Origin: Hormoscilla sp. GUM202
GTDB lineage: Bacteria > Cyanobacteriota > Cyanobacteriia > Cyanobacteriales > Desertifilaceae
NCBI GenBank assembly: GCA_005518205.2
Contig: RFFC02000028.1
Location: 1-64,000 of the forward strand
Reading direction: 5' to 3'
DNA length: 64,000 nucleotides
Shown here: positions 16,487-24,681 of the stretch, one piece after another
Numbering within the stretch: the stretch's first letter is position 1
Layout: each line of letters starts with the position of its first letter
The notes under the pieces: model-generated
Seen by the model: the letters and a program-made list of their open reading frames with translations, nothing else
Databases searched by the model: none
Told to the model about the DNA's origin: nothing
Translations under genes and position numbers: made by a program

Positions 16487-17515
16487 CTACAGGTAATATT
16501 TTACTCCTTTGTTGACGAATTCCAGCGTGTAGGCTTTTTTGTAGTTAGTATCTGGCTTTAACAGACCTGCTTCTACCATGATATCAAAAAACGACTGCCA
16601 ACGTTCCTCGGTCATCGCCCCTATTCCTAGGGTTTTCGCATCTCCAGAGTCCACCATCCCATATTCTTTCATCTTCGTGAAACCATAGGCTAGCAATTTA
16701 TCTGTCATCTGGGGATAATCTTTTTTAATCAGTTCATTTCCTGGGGCTGGATTTTCCAGATAGCTATACCAACCTTTAATTGACCCATCCACAAACCGCT
16801 GCACCAATTCCGGTTTTTTTTCTACCAATTCTATTTGAGTATCTATAGTAGTAGCATAAGGATTGTAACCGTAATCTGCTAACAAGAAAATTACTGGTTC
16901 AACTCCTGCTTGTTGCACGGTAAAAGGTTCAGAAGAGAAGTATCCTTGCTGCACCGCATTTTTATCCAACAAAAATGGACTAACATTAAAATTATAGGGA
17001 CGTCTTTGGTCTTCTGTGAACCCGTATTTCGCCTGCAAAAATGACCAATAGCCTACCGGACCTGCGGAAACAAATATTGGCTTGCCCTTCAGTAGTTCCA
17101 GGGATTCGTTCCCGACCCCTGGATGGGCGATTAAAACTCGGGGATGTTTTTGAAAGATTGCTGCTACTGTAATTTTAGGAATCCCCTCTGCCACAGCCAT
17201 AATGGCACCGTCACCACTTCCCATCATGAAATCTACCACACCGCCCATCAACAATTGAGTGCCATTGACTTGCGGTCCGCCCATTTTGATGGTAGCATCC
17301 AGACCATGTTCTCGATAAATTCCCGTGGCTACAGCTTGGTAGAAACCCCCATGTTCCGCTTGAGCGTACCAGTCTGTGGTATACTCAACCCGATCGAGAC
17401 CATCTTCCGTTTTCTCCTTGCCATTGCTGCAAGCCGTCAGCAGGCCACTCCCGAGGGCGATCGCCCCTATCCCAAGCAATGTTCTGCGATTAATTGATAA
17501 TTGGTAATTTGTCAT
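16487..17515 (-). CDS. NMT1/THI5-like ABC substrate-binding lipoprotein
   Basis: A 342-aa periplasmic binding protein and first gene of the minus-strand importer unit. The N-terminus has twin Arg (NRRTLLGIGAIALGSG) followed by the lipobox LLTAC, so export as a lipoprotein is expected. The mature part begins VEYTTDWYAQAEHGGFYQAV, characteristic of the NMT1/THI5 (thiamine-pyrimidine-precursor and riboflavin type) family. It contains GGVVDFMMGSGDG and KGKPIFVSAGPVGYWSFL. With a cytosine-deaminase-like enzyme at the operon end, a pyrimidine-like or other N-heterocyclic ligand is the best guess. Sulfonates remain possible. Confidence 0.87.
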   Translation of the reverse strand: MTNYQLSINRRTLLGIGAIALGSGLLTACSNGKEKTEDGLDRVEYTTDWYAQAEHGGFYQAVATGIYREHGLDATIKMGGPQVNGTQLLMGGVVDFMMGSGDGAIMAVAEGIPKITVAAIFQKHPRVLIAHPGVGNESLELLKGKPIFVSAGPVGYWSFLQAKYGFTEDQRRPYNFNVSPFLLDKNAVQQGYFSSEPFTVQQAGVEPVIFLLADYGYNPYATTIDTQIELVEKKPELVQRFVDGSIKGWYSYLENPAPGNELIKKDYPQMTDKLLAYGFTKMKEYGMVDSGDAKTLGIGAMTEERWQSFFDIMVEAGLLKPDTNYKKAYTLEFVNKGVKYYL

Positions 17516-17566
17516 CTTGTCAATCGTGAATGGTTAATTGTTAATTGTTCCGAAGTTGATTTGATA

Positions 17567-18745
17567 AGTAGTCAGACAAAATTAATTACATATTTTTCTC
17601 CAAAATTTTTTATGATTGTTTCAACGGAATCAACTAAGTTTTTCCAGCAAGAATAAGCATCGATTTCAATCCATTCGTATTTAATAAACCGCCACAAGAT
17701 TTCAATCAAATTCAAATGAGGTGAATAAGTGGGGAGATGGAATATAGTAATATTGCGTTCTTTCCATTCTTCAATCTTATCTTGAATAGCATCACTAGTA
17801 TGGACAGATGCTTGGTCTACTACAATTACTGTTTGCTTTTCCATTCTCGTGGGAAAAAATGCATCGATACAAGCTATGACTACATCTGAATTAATATTTT
17901 GAGTAGATACATACGCTTCTAAATGATTGTGGCGATTCATTATTCCTAATACATTTAATCTGCGGCTACTCCGACTAGGTACTTCTATATATTCCCCAAT
18001 ATTTTGCCATCCATAAGGGACACAAGGGATTAAATAAAACCCACTTTCATCTAAATAATACAAATTAATTTCCCCCAAATTGTCTAACAGTTTCAGTTGT
18101 TCAAGTTGTGCTTTTTTTTCCTCATACTCTTGAGCTGGGGGGCTGACAGCTACCCCTTTACGCATCCGATGCCAACTCATATTCATTGTTTTCAATATTC
18201 TCTGAACAGTTTTAACACTTGTTTCAATTCCCCATTCTTCTTTGATTTTAGCCACCACTTTTTTTAATTGCCTCGGTTCTTCTTCAGTCCAGGCTTTAAT
18301 TTTTTCTTTTTGTTCGAGACTAAAGGTTTGCTTACGACCTCTTCCAGACTTATTATATAGTCCGACCATTCCCTCGGAATCCCAATTTTTAATCCAATTG
18401 TAGATAGTTCTATAACTAACATCAAAGATTTCCATAAGTTCTTTAAATTTTTTATGTTCTCGATCTCGCAAAAGTAAACAATGTGCTCTTTGACGAACTC
18501 GATCATGGCGACTTTGATGATAAATTCGTAAGAGCAATTTTGCAGAAAGCTCATTTATTTCGCGCATTAAAATCCTTCTTAATTTCTCCTAATTTATCGT
18601 CATATTATGTCAAATATATCTGGCCGGGGATGAGCATGAAAACCGACTCCCCGTTAGTTTGACAAAAATCTGCTACATGTACGAGTAGCTATATCTAGTA
18701 TAACAAGTTTTCTCGATTTTGTGCAATTAATTTTGTCCAACTACT
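17567..18745 (-). mobile_element. IS630-family insertion sequence, 1179 bp, TA flanks
   Basis: The left end AGTAGTCAGACAAAATTAAT and the inverted right end AGTAGTTGGACAAAATTAAT agree at 18 of 20 bases. TA dinucleotides flank at 17565-17566 and 18746-18747, the target duplication used by IS630/Tc1 elements. The transposase fills the interior. Confidence 0.85.
17572..18567 (-). CDS. IS630-family transposase
   Basis: A 331-aa single-frame DDE transposase. The N-terminal helix-turn-helix FKELMEIFDVSYRTIYNWIK is followed by a Gly-Arg linker GLYNKSGRGRKQ and a second winged HTH. Catalytic motifs are INLYYLDESGFYLIP (first Asp), VIVVDQASVHTSDA (second Asp) and YSPHLNLIEILWRFIK (Glu). All appear intact. 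The frame is complete within matching inverted repeats, so activity is possible. It is inserted just upstream of the binding-protein gene, where it may separate the ABC operon from its promoter. Confidence 0.92.
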   Translation of the reverse strand: MREINELSAKLLLRIYHQSRHDRVRQRAHCLLLRDREHKKFKELMEIFDVSYRTIYNWIKNWDSEGMVGLYNKSGRGRKQTFSLEQKEKIKAWTEEEPRQLKKVVAKIKEEWGIETSVKTVQRILKTMNMSWHRMRKGVAVSPPAQEYEEKKAQLEQLKLLDNLGEINLYYLDESGFYLIPCVPYGWQNIGEYIEVPSRSSRRLNVLGIMNRHNHLEAYVSTQNINSDVVIACIDAFFPTRMEKQTVIVVDQASVHTSDAIQDKIEEWKERNITIFHLPTYSPHLNLIEILWRFIKYEWIEIDAYSCWKNLVDSVETIIKNFGEKYVINFV

Positions 18746-18768
18746 TAGGACTTGGCGAGATGCCCCTC

Positions 18769-19557
18769 CTACAGCGTCAGCTGATAACTATTCCAAGCTT
18801 CCCATAAAATATAGATTGCCATGATTGCCAGGAAACTGCGAAAAGCGATGGTAATAACTTCATCGGGTAGTCTGGGTAGAAAGCGAGTGCTAATCTGGGA
18901 ACCCACCAGTCCCCCCATGCCCAGAACCAGACCGGGCAACAGTAAGAGATTATCAGGATTTTGCAGGCCGTGGCCCACACAAGCAGAAGTGGCCGCCAGA
19001 GCGATCGCCCCCAGACTTGTCTGAATCGCCACTTTAATCGTTTCTCCCAACAGCACGATTTGCAGGGGCACCATAATCACCCCGCCACCAACTCCGAACA
19101 TCCCTGCCATCAGACCGGCTGTACTGCCAGTTAAGATGCGGGCCAGAATTGGGTCAAAGGGTTGGTGCATTGCCCCTTCTTCATCACTGGTGATGCGTTT
19201 GCGCACTTCCACTAAAAAGATATTCAGCACCAGAAACAGCCCAAACCCCAATAGAAGTATGTAAGGTTTAACATAATTGGCTACATAAGCACCCACCGGT
19301 GCGGTCAATAAAGCTGGCAATCCCAGGTAAATCACCCGCTGGAAACTGAGGGTGCCCATCAACCAGTTTTGCATGCTACCAGAAGTAGCGGTTACTAAGA
19401 TGGCCAGGCTACTGGTTGCCACCGCTTGCACGGGTTGGTAAGCCAGGGCTACTAGAAAGGGCACCAAAACCGTGCCGCCACCGATGCCCAGAAAACCGGC
19501 GAGAATTCCAGCCAATAGCCCCCCACCAGCGAGAAGCGACAATTCCAATGTAGTCAT
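18769..19557 (-). CDS. TauE/SafE-family sulfite/organosulfonate exporter-like protein
   Basis: A 262-aa polytopic membrane protein with about eight helices. It has the two Gly-rich repeats of the family: GGGLLAGILAGFLGIGGGTVLVPFL at the start (residues 11-35) and a second at about 150-175 containing GMFGVGGGVIMVPL. The family exports sulfite, sulfoacetate and related anions or moves them across the membrane. It stands downstream of the SsuB/SsuC-like importer but is separated from it by the IS630 element. A link to sulfonate or taurine metabolism is therefore possible and unproven. Confidence 0.88.
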   Translation of the reverse strand: MTTLELSLLAGGGLLAGILAGFLGIGGGTVLVPFLVALAYQPVQAVATSSLAILVTATSGSMQNWLMGTLSFQRVIYLGLPALLTAPVGAYVANYVKPYILLLGFGLFLVLNIFLVEVRKRITSDEEGAMHQPFDPILARILTGSTAGLMAGMFGVGGGVIMVPLQIVLLGETIKVAIQTSLGAIALAATSACVGHGLQNPDNLLLLPGLVLGMGGLVGSQISTRFLPRLPDEVITIAFRSFLAIMAIYILWEAWNSYQLTL

Positions 19558-19649
19558 AGCCAGATCTCCGGGGCTAAGTTATTGTGTGACAAGGTTGAGC
19601 GGCAACATCGGCGGATGTGCGCAAATTACATTGTAATAATATCGCCGTT

Positions 19650-19700
19650 TGTAGTAAACACTTTAGTGTTTCCAGTTTGTAGTAAACACTAAAGTGTTTC
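19650..19700. repeat. GTAGTAAACACT-AAAGTGTTT palindromic repeats, two in tandem
   Basis: Two adjacent copies of a dyad (TAAACACTTTAGTGTTT and TAAACACTAAAGTGTTT) each follow GTAG. The layout is like the GTAAGGACT-AGTCC repeats at 21203-21323 and 57283-57345: same GTAG-type flank, different but compensating stem sequence. Confidence 0.75.
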
Positions 19701-19986
19701 CCGGTGAGCTAAGTCCGTATCCCTTGCGGGAGCGCAGCCATAGCGCGCTGACTACGAACGAGCTCCAGATACTTCCCAGGCTGGACGACATCGAACTGGG
19801 GGAACCGTAGTGCGGCAGTCGGGAACCAGAGTGTAGTAAGGTATTCCTTGTCCCCTCTAGAGGGTAAGAGGCTGTAACCAAATCATTGGACCGCTCTGGA
19901 CATTATTCCCGGATTGGGTAATAATCGTGGTGCTCCAACAAAAACAAGAAGCTTATTGATCGCATGGCCAAAGCTGTGGAGGATGT

Positions 19987-20196
19987 ATGCTATACGGTTT
20001 GAAAACCCAGCTCAAACTAAACAATAAGCAACGCACGCTATTAGCCAAACACGCGGGTGTTGCCCGTCACGCTTGGAACTGGGGACTGAATTTAACCATT
20101 AATTTGGAGATAGCCGCCAGTTAGGTGGTGTTAGCCTGTGGACTGGATGAGTGCCGACACTGCCAGAGTGAAGCAGGAAGTAAGTCCCAAAGATGA
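19987..20196 (+). pseudogene. Internally deleted tnpB (IS200/IS605-type RNA-guided nuclease) remnant
   Basis: From the ATG at 19987 the frame reads MLYGLKTQLKLNNKQRTLLA and KHAGVARHAWNWGLN, the typical TnpB N-terminus. It passes directly into a TnpB-like C-terminal tail (TINLEIAAS, then an in-frame TAG at 20122, then VVLACGLDECRHCQSEAGSK) and stops at 20194-20196. The whole RuvC/zinc core is missing. Only the two ends are kept, which in IS605-type elements include the region that forms the guide-scaffold RNA. It lies just upstream of an isocitrate lyase-family gene. Confidence 0.7.
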
Positions 20197-20240
20197 CCAC
20201 TTGTGGGTAACTTTGGGTAAGTCTTATGTAACGGAAGTAT

Positions 20241-21122
20241 ATGTCTGGTCATCAACTCAGAAAAATCCTAGAACAACCGGGAATTCTCATTCTGCCTGGC
20301 GTCTACGACTGCATCGGCGCGAAACTGACTGAGCAATTAGGTTTTGAAGCGGTGTTCACTAGCGGCTTTGGCATTTCTGGCTCCACCCTCGGTCAGCCGG
20401 ACTACGGTTTCCTGACAGCTACGGAAATGCTCTACAGTGTGGGCAGGATCGCTCAGTCTGTAAATATCCCCCTAGTCGCCGATCTTGATACCGGTTATGG
20501 TAACCCGCTGAATGCGATCCGAACCGTTACAGATGTTGTGCAGTTAGGCGTTGCTGGCATTATCCTAGAAGACCAGTGCTGGCCGAAGAAATGCGGTCAT
20601 TTTGAGGGCAAGCGCGTAATTCCGATGAGCGAACATGTCGAGAAAATCAAAGCAGCAGTCCATGCTAGGGGCGAAAGTGGTCTGGTAATCATTGGTCGGA
20701 CGGATGCCCGGGCACCCCTGGGTTTAGAAGCAGCAATTCGCCGGGGTCAAGCTTATTTTGACGCCGGTGCTGATGTAGTCTTCATTGAAGCTCCCCAGTC
20801 CCTAGAAGACCTGAAGGCGATCGCCTCTGCCTTTGAGGATGCGCCCTTGTTTGCCAACATGATAGAAGGGGGCAAAACACCTTGTCTATCGGGCAAAGAA
20901 CTACAAGAATTAGGTTTCAAAATTGTAGTATATCCCCTTTCCGGTCTGTTCTCTGCTACTAAGGCCATGATGAATTGCTTGAGTCATTTGAAGCAACATG
21001 GAACTACCTCTGGGTTTGACGCGCTCGTTAACTTCCAAGAGTTTGAACAGATCATTAATGTGCCCTATTATAAACAGCTGGAGCAGCAGTTTGCAGTGCC
21101 CAGCACTCAGGATGAAGCGTGA
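20241..21122 (+). CDS. Isocitrate lyase/phosphoenolpyruvate mutase-family enzyme
   Basis: A 293-aa TIM-barrel enzyme cleaving or forming C-C or C-P bonds next to a carboxylate. Family features are PGVYDCIGAKLTEQLGFEAV at the N-terminus, ADLDTGYGNPLNAIRTV with the Mg-binding Asp, and the signature EDQCWPKKCGHFEGKRVI with the catalytic-loop KxCGH (about residues 114-131). VIIGRTDARAPLG follows. The KKCGH loop resembles methylisocitrate, 2,3-dimethylmalate and oxaloacetate-type lyases rather than phosphonate mutase. The ATG follows GGAAG weakly. It may be part of a small-acid catabolic route, with the FAD oxidase at 1705 a speculative partner. Confidence 0.85.
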   Translation: MSGHQLRKILEQPGILILPGVYDCIGAKLTEQLGFEAVFTSGFGISGSTLGQPDYGFLTATEMLYSVGRIAQSVNIPLVADLDTGYGNPLNAIRTVTDVVQLGVAGIILEDQCWPKKCGHFEGKRVIPMSEHVEKIKAAVHARGESGLVIIGRTDARAPLGLEAAIRRGQAYFDAGADVVFIEAPQSLEDLKAIASAFEDAPLFANMIEGGKTPCLSGKELQELGFKIVVYPLSGLFSATKAMMNCLSHLKQHGTTSGFDALVNFQEFEQIINVPYYKQLEQQFAVPSTQDEA

Positions 21123-21202
21123 AGCCTAAAGGGATCATCTGAATGCTTGCATTAAGAAACCATGTTTTGACAAAAAACTTGGTTTCTGGGCTACTTACCT
21201 GA

Positions 21203-21323
21203 AGGACTAAAGTCCTTACTACGAACGGCAAAGGACTAGAGTCCTTACTACGAACGGAACGGCAAAGGACTAAAGTCCTTACTACGAACGGAACGGCAAA
21301 GGACTAAAGTCCTTACTACGAAC
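21203..21323. repeat. Tandem AAGGACTAAAGTCCTTACTA repeats, four copies
   Basis: Units begin at about 21203, 21230, 21264 and 21298. Each has the dyad AAGGACT(A)AAGTCCTT followed by ACTACGAACG and a GGAACGGC spacer. The second copy reads GACTAGAGTCC, keeping self-complementarity. They lie directly upstream of the sugar-binding-protein gene and could form hairpins in its leader. Confidence 0.9.
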
Positions 21324-21340
21324 TTAAATTGCTACAGATC

Positions 21341-22612
21341 ATGTCTCGGATCTTAAAATTGTTCATCGCTACCATACTGGTTGTAACTTTGCTGCGCGGC
21401 ATTTCAGTAGGAATTGCCCAGCAACAGCGAACCGTCACACTCAGCATCTTGATTAATGCCCTAGAAGTACCAGTTTGGCAGGAGGTACTGGTCAAAAAAT
21501 TTGAAACAGAGTACCCAGATATCAAAATTAACTTAATTGAGGCACCCAATGACACAAATTTACAGGAAGACCTCTACACGTCGGCCTTTTTGTTGGGTGA
21601 TTCTCCCTACGATCTGATTATGATGGATGTAGTTTGGGTTCCCAAATTTGCCGCTGCGGGGTGGCTGCTGGATCTGACCGATCGCATTAATGCCTCAAAC
21701 TTGAGCGCCTTCCTAGAGAAAGATGTCGAAGCTAGCATATACGAGGGCAAACTGTATCGCATACCTTTTCAATCAGATGTCGGGATGCTATACTATCGAC
21801 AAGACCTGCTGGCAGCAGCGAAATTAAACCCGCCAGAAACTTTTTCCGATTTAATTGATATTTCTCAAGCATTACAAGGAAATGGGGCAGCTACCTGGGG
21901 ATACGTCTGGCAAGGGAAGCAATACGAAGGTTTAGCTGCCATGTTTACTGAGGTACTGGCTGGTTTTGGTGGCTTTTGGGTTGACCCGGAAACTCTCGCA
22001 GTGGGACTGGACAAACCAGAAGCGATCGCAGCTATCAAGTTTCTAATTTCGACAATCGATCGGGGAGTTTCTCCTCCAGGAGTCACTACCTACGCCGAAG
22101 AAGAAACGCGACGCCTCTTCCAAAATGGGGAAACATTGTTCTTAAGAAACTGGCCCTATGTTTGGTCCTTGGCGAATCAAAATACCTCGCCCATAGCAGG
22201 TAAAATTGCTATTAAACCAATGGTGTCTGCCCCGGAAAAGCAGGGCGGCGCTTGTCTAGGCGGGTGGGGACTCGGGATATCCAAAACCTCCAAATATCCT
22301 GAAGCAGCTTGGCGGGCGATCGAGTATTTTACCAGTACCGCAGCCCAGCGTCAGTTCATTCTGAAAACTGGCGACGTCCCTTCCCGCCGTCCATTATTTA
22401 CCGATCCCGAAATTGTTGCTAAATATCCCCACTACCCACAGTTATTAGAAGTAGTAGAAAATGCTGTCTTACGTCCGCAAATTCCCCAATATGCCCAGGC
22501 ATCCGATATTTTGCAGCGTTATCTGAGTGGGGCACTGACAGGACGCTTCGATCCTGTCAAAGCAATGAAATCAGCTGCTGATGAAACTCGCAGGTTATTA
22601 GGAACTAGCTAA
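21341..22612 (+). CDS. Carbohydrate ABC importer, extracellular solute-binding protein
   Basis: A 423-aa cluster B/family 1 sugar-binding protein and first gene of a four-gene importer. It begins MSRILKLFIATILVVTLLRG, a secretory signal. The mature part has TLSILINALEVPVWQEVLVK, PYDLIMMDVVWVPKFAAAGW and PFQSDVGMLYYRQDLL, then the C-terminal GGWGLGISKTSKYPEAAWRA typical of MalE/GgtB-like proteins. No lipobox Cys is visible. ATG at 21341 is used; a TTG slightly upstream is also in frame. Likely ligands are disaccharides or compatible-solute glycosides. Confidence 0.88.
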   Translation: MSRILKLFIATILVVTLLRGISVGIAQQQRTVTLSILINALEVPVWQEVLVKKFETEYPDIKINLIEAPNDTNLQEDLYTSAFLLGDSPYDLIMMDVVWVPKFAAAGWLLDLTDRINASNLSAFLEKDVEASIYEGKLYRIPFQSDVGMLYYRQDLLAAAKLNPPETFSDLIDISQALQGNGAATWGYVWQGKQYEGLAAMFTEVLAGFGGFWVDPETLAVGLDKPEAIAAIKFLISTIDRGVSPPGVTTYAEEETRRLFQNGETLFLRNWPYVWSLANQNTSPIAGKIAIKPMVSAPEKQGGACLGGWGLGISKTSKYPEAAWRAIEYFTSTAAQRQFILKTGDVPSRRPLFTDPEIVAKYPHYPQLLEVVENAVLRPQIPQYAQASDILQRYLSGALTGRFDPVKAMKSAADETRRLLGTS

Positions 22613-22633
22613 GTCCCAGGGAGGAAATAATCG

Positions 22634-23623
22634 ATGCAGGCAGATAAAACCCACAGTCGGGAACAGCGGCGCATCCCGAAGCACGAGCGCCTAAGCGAGT
22701 GCTCAGAGGAGAGCACGGGCTGGATTTTGGTAATACCCGCATTACTGCTACTATTGCTGGTGTATGCCTACCCAATTTTAAGCTCCTTTTGGTCGAGTTT
22801 GTTTGCGGAGAATCTGGGAACCCAATTGCAACCGGTCTTCTCCGGTTTGGCCAATTACCAACGGATGATGGGAGACGGGCGCTTCTGGCAGGCGATGTGG
22901 AATACGACTATCTTTACAGTCGTGTCAGTGCTTTTGGAACTGGTACTGGGGATGATTATTGCCCTGATTTTGCATCGATGTCCGACGGGCAGTGCGAGTA
23001 GCGCGCCCGGAGGGCATCGAAGGCCCTTCCCAGGACGCAATCTTGTCCGCACTATTGCTATCCTGCCTTGGGCATTGCCCACGGCCTTGATTGGACTTGC
23101 CTGGGCCTGGATTTTTAACGACCAGTTTGGAGTTGTTAACGATATTCTACTGCGTTTAGGGATAATTGAGCAAGGAATTAACTGGCTGGGAATGCCAAAT
23201 ACGGCAATGATGGCCGCGATCGCCGCTGATGTTTGGAAAGCCACGCCTTTTATTAGTATACTGTTGCTAGCAGGTCTACAATCAATTCCCACAGACCTTT
23301 ACGAAGCTCATTCCCTTGATGGGGCGACGCCCTGGCAAAACTTTACCCTCATTACTTTACCCCTATTAATGCCGCAAATTTTGATTGCCCTGCTATTCCG
23401 CTTTGCTCAAGCTTTTGGCATTTTTGACCTGATTAAGGTGATGACTGGAGGCGGCCCGGGCGGGGCCACGGAAATGGTGTCACTCTATATCTATGCTACA
23501 GTCATGCGCTATCTGGATTTTGGTTATGGCGCTGCCTTAATTGTGGTGACATTCCTCTTGCTGGTCTTCGCAGTAGCGATCGCTTTTTGGGGTCTGAGTA
23601 AATCCCGTGCCCAGATTAATTAG
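22634..23623 (+). CDS. Carbohydrate ABC importer permease 1 (MalF/UgpA type) with a hairpin-derived insert
   Basis: A 329-aa inner-membrane permease 21 bases after the binding-protein gene, with the strong RBS GGGAGGAAATAATCG. Six helices start at WILVIPALLLLLLVYAY. The EAA loop is LYEAHSLDGATPWQNFTLIT and LPLLMPQILIALL. Residues 115-130 (RCPTGSASSAPGGHRR) are encoded by a palindromic repeat inserted in frame between IIALILH and PFPGRNLVRTIAIL, in a predicted loop. Homologs as I know them run straight across this point. The N-terminal 28 residues are unusually long and charged and may also contain repeat-derived sequence. Confidence 0.88.
   Translation: MQADKTHSREQRRIPKHERLSECSEESTGWILVIPALLLLLLVYAYPILSSFWSSLFAENLGTQLQPVFSGLANYQRMMGDGRFWQAMWNTTIFTVVSVLLELVLGMIIALILHRCPTGSASSAPGGHRRPFPGRNLVRTIAILPWALPTALIGLAWAWIFNDQFGVVNDILLRLGIIEQGINWLGMPNTAMMAAIAADVWKATPFISILLLAGLQSIPTDLYEAHSLDGATPWQNFTLITLPLLMPQILIALLFRFAQAFGIFDLIKVMTGGGPGGATEMVSLYIYATVMRYLDFGYGAALIVVTFLLLVFAVAIAFWGLSKSRAQIN
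22976..23019 (-). repeat. Hairpin repeat (CGATG...AGCGC-TCGCACT...CATCG family) in frame inside the permease gene
   Basis: Arms CGATGTCCGACGGGC (22976-22990) and GCCCGGAGGGCATCG (23005-23019) pair at 12-13 of 15 positions counting wobble. The loop read on the minus strand is GCGCTACTCGCACT, matching the loop of copies at 49099, 50268, 50500 and 57092. Length keeps the permease frame open. Confidence 0.78.
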
Positions 23624-23750
23624 TTACAGCCCTCACCGGGTAGGGCTAGGAAAAAAAAGCCCACGCGAGCTTAATTACTTGCATTGGGATGCACCCGAGA
23701 TGTGACAACTAACAAATAACAATTGACAAATAACAAGATAACAGTTAATT

Positions 23751-24590
23751 ATGAACTTGATCATCAAGAAAATTATCTTTCCCCTCGGAGTGGTAGTACT
23801 GATAGCATTTAGCTTAGGACCCGTGTTATGGCAGGTGCTGACATCTGTTAAAGTGAATGAGGCGATCGCGGCAGTTCCCAATGTCTATTTCCCGAGTTGG
23901 CAGCAGTTAACTCTAGAACACTATGTTGAATTATTCACCCGTCGCCCCTTACTCCGATATCTTTTCAATAGTGCTTTAGTGTCCGTCAGTTCGACCTTAT
24001 CATGCTTGGCGATCGGGACGCCCGCTGCTTATGCTTTAGCAAGGTTACGCATCCAAGGGGAGCAAATAATTATGGCAGGCATATTAACGCTCACCCTATT
24101 CCCCTTTGTGTTAATATTTTTAGAACTGTTAGAAATCATCCAGGGACTCAAATTGGGGAATAGCTATCTGGCCTTGATTATTCCCTACACGGGGATAAAT
24201 TTGCCCCTGACAATTTTAGTGATGCGGAGTTTTTTCCAGCAATTGCCCAAGGAATTGGAAGATGCGGCCAAAGTCGATGGTTACAATACCTGGCAGATCT
24301 TGACGACAATCATGCTGCCCATGACCATACCAGCCCTGGTAACAACAGGAATTCTGACCTTTATATTTGCCTGGAATGAATTTATCTTTGCCCTGACATT
24401 TATGACCCAGGAAACCATGAAAACCATTCCCGTTGCTGCCGCCCAAATAGGAGGGAGTTCCGTGTTTGAAATCCCTTATGGTCCGATCGCGGCTGCGACA
24501 GTGGTAGGGACATTACCTCTGGCATTGTTAGTGTTCTTATGCGGGCGCCAGATCGTCCAGGGGTTGACAGCAGGGGCGGTCAAAGGCTAA
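23751..24590 (+). CDS. Carbohydrate ABC importer permease 2 (MalG/UgpE type)
   Basis: A 279-aa permease with six helices beginning IIFPLGVVVLIAFSLGPVLW. The EAA motif is LPKELEDAAKVDGYNTWQIL followed by TTIMLPMTIPALVTTGILTF, and AWNEFIFALTFM is typical for MalG-like proteins. It follows permease 1 by 127 bases. That gap contains a partial ISKra4-type tip (TTGGGATGCACCC at 23684-23696). ATG at 23751 is preceded by AT-rich leader without a strong RBS. Confidence 0.9.
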   Translation: MNLIIKKIIFPLGVVVLIAFSLGPVLWQVLTSVKVNEAIAAVPNVYFPSWQQLTLEHYVELFTRRPLLRYLFNSALVSVSSTLSCLAIGTPAAYALARLRIQGEQIIMAGILTLTLFPFVLIFLELLEIIQGLKLGNSYLALIIPYTGINLPLTILVMRSFFQQLPKELEDAAKVDGYNTWQILTTIMLPMTIPALVTTGILTFIFAWNEFIFALTFMTQETMKTIPVAAAQIGGSSVFEIPYGPIAAATVVGTLPLALLVFLCGRQIVQGLTAGAVKG

Positions 24591-24681
24591 AAAAGATCGG
24601 TTATATCCTGTACCCTCATTCCCAGGAAGACCCCGGTCACTAGGAATTAGCGATTAGCAATTAGCGATTAGCACAGAAAAC

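Noticed and set aside
18264-18554. Second minus-strand frame in the IS630 transposase
   Set aside because: It is a shifted shadow of the N-terminal coding region; the IS630 transposase is complete in one frame here.
21203-21323. CRISPR array
   Set aside because: Units are adjacent, palindromic and have no unique spacers of constant length.
22675-22725. Another in-frame hairpin-family copy at the permease N-terminus
   Set aside because: GAGCGCCTAAGCGAGTGC resembles the loop, but the flanking arms do not pair, so I kept it only as a remark.
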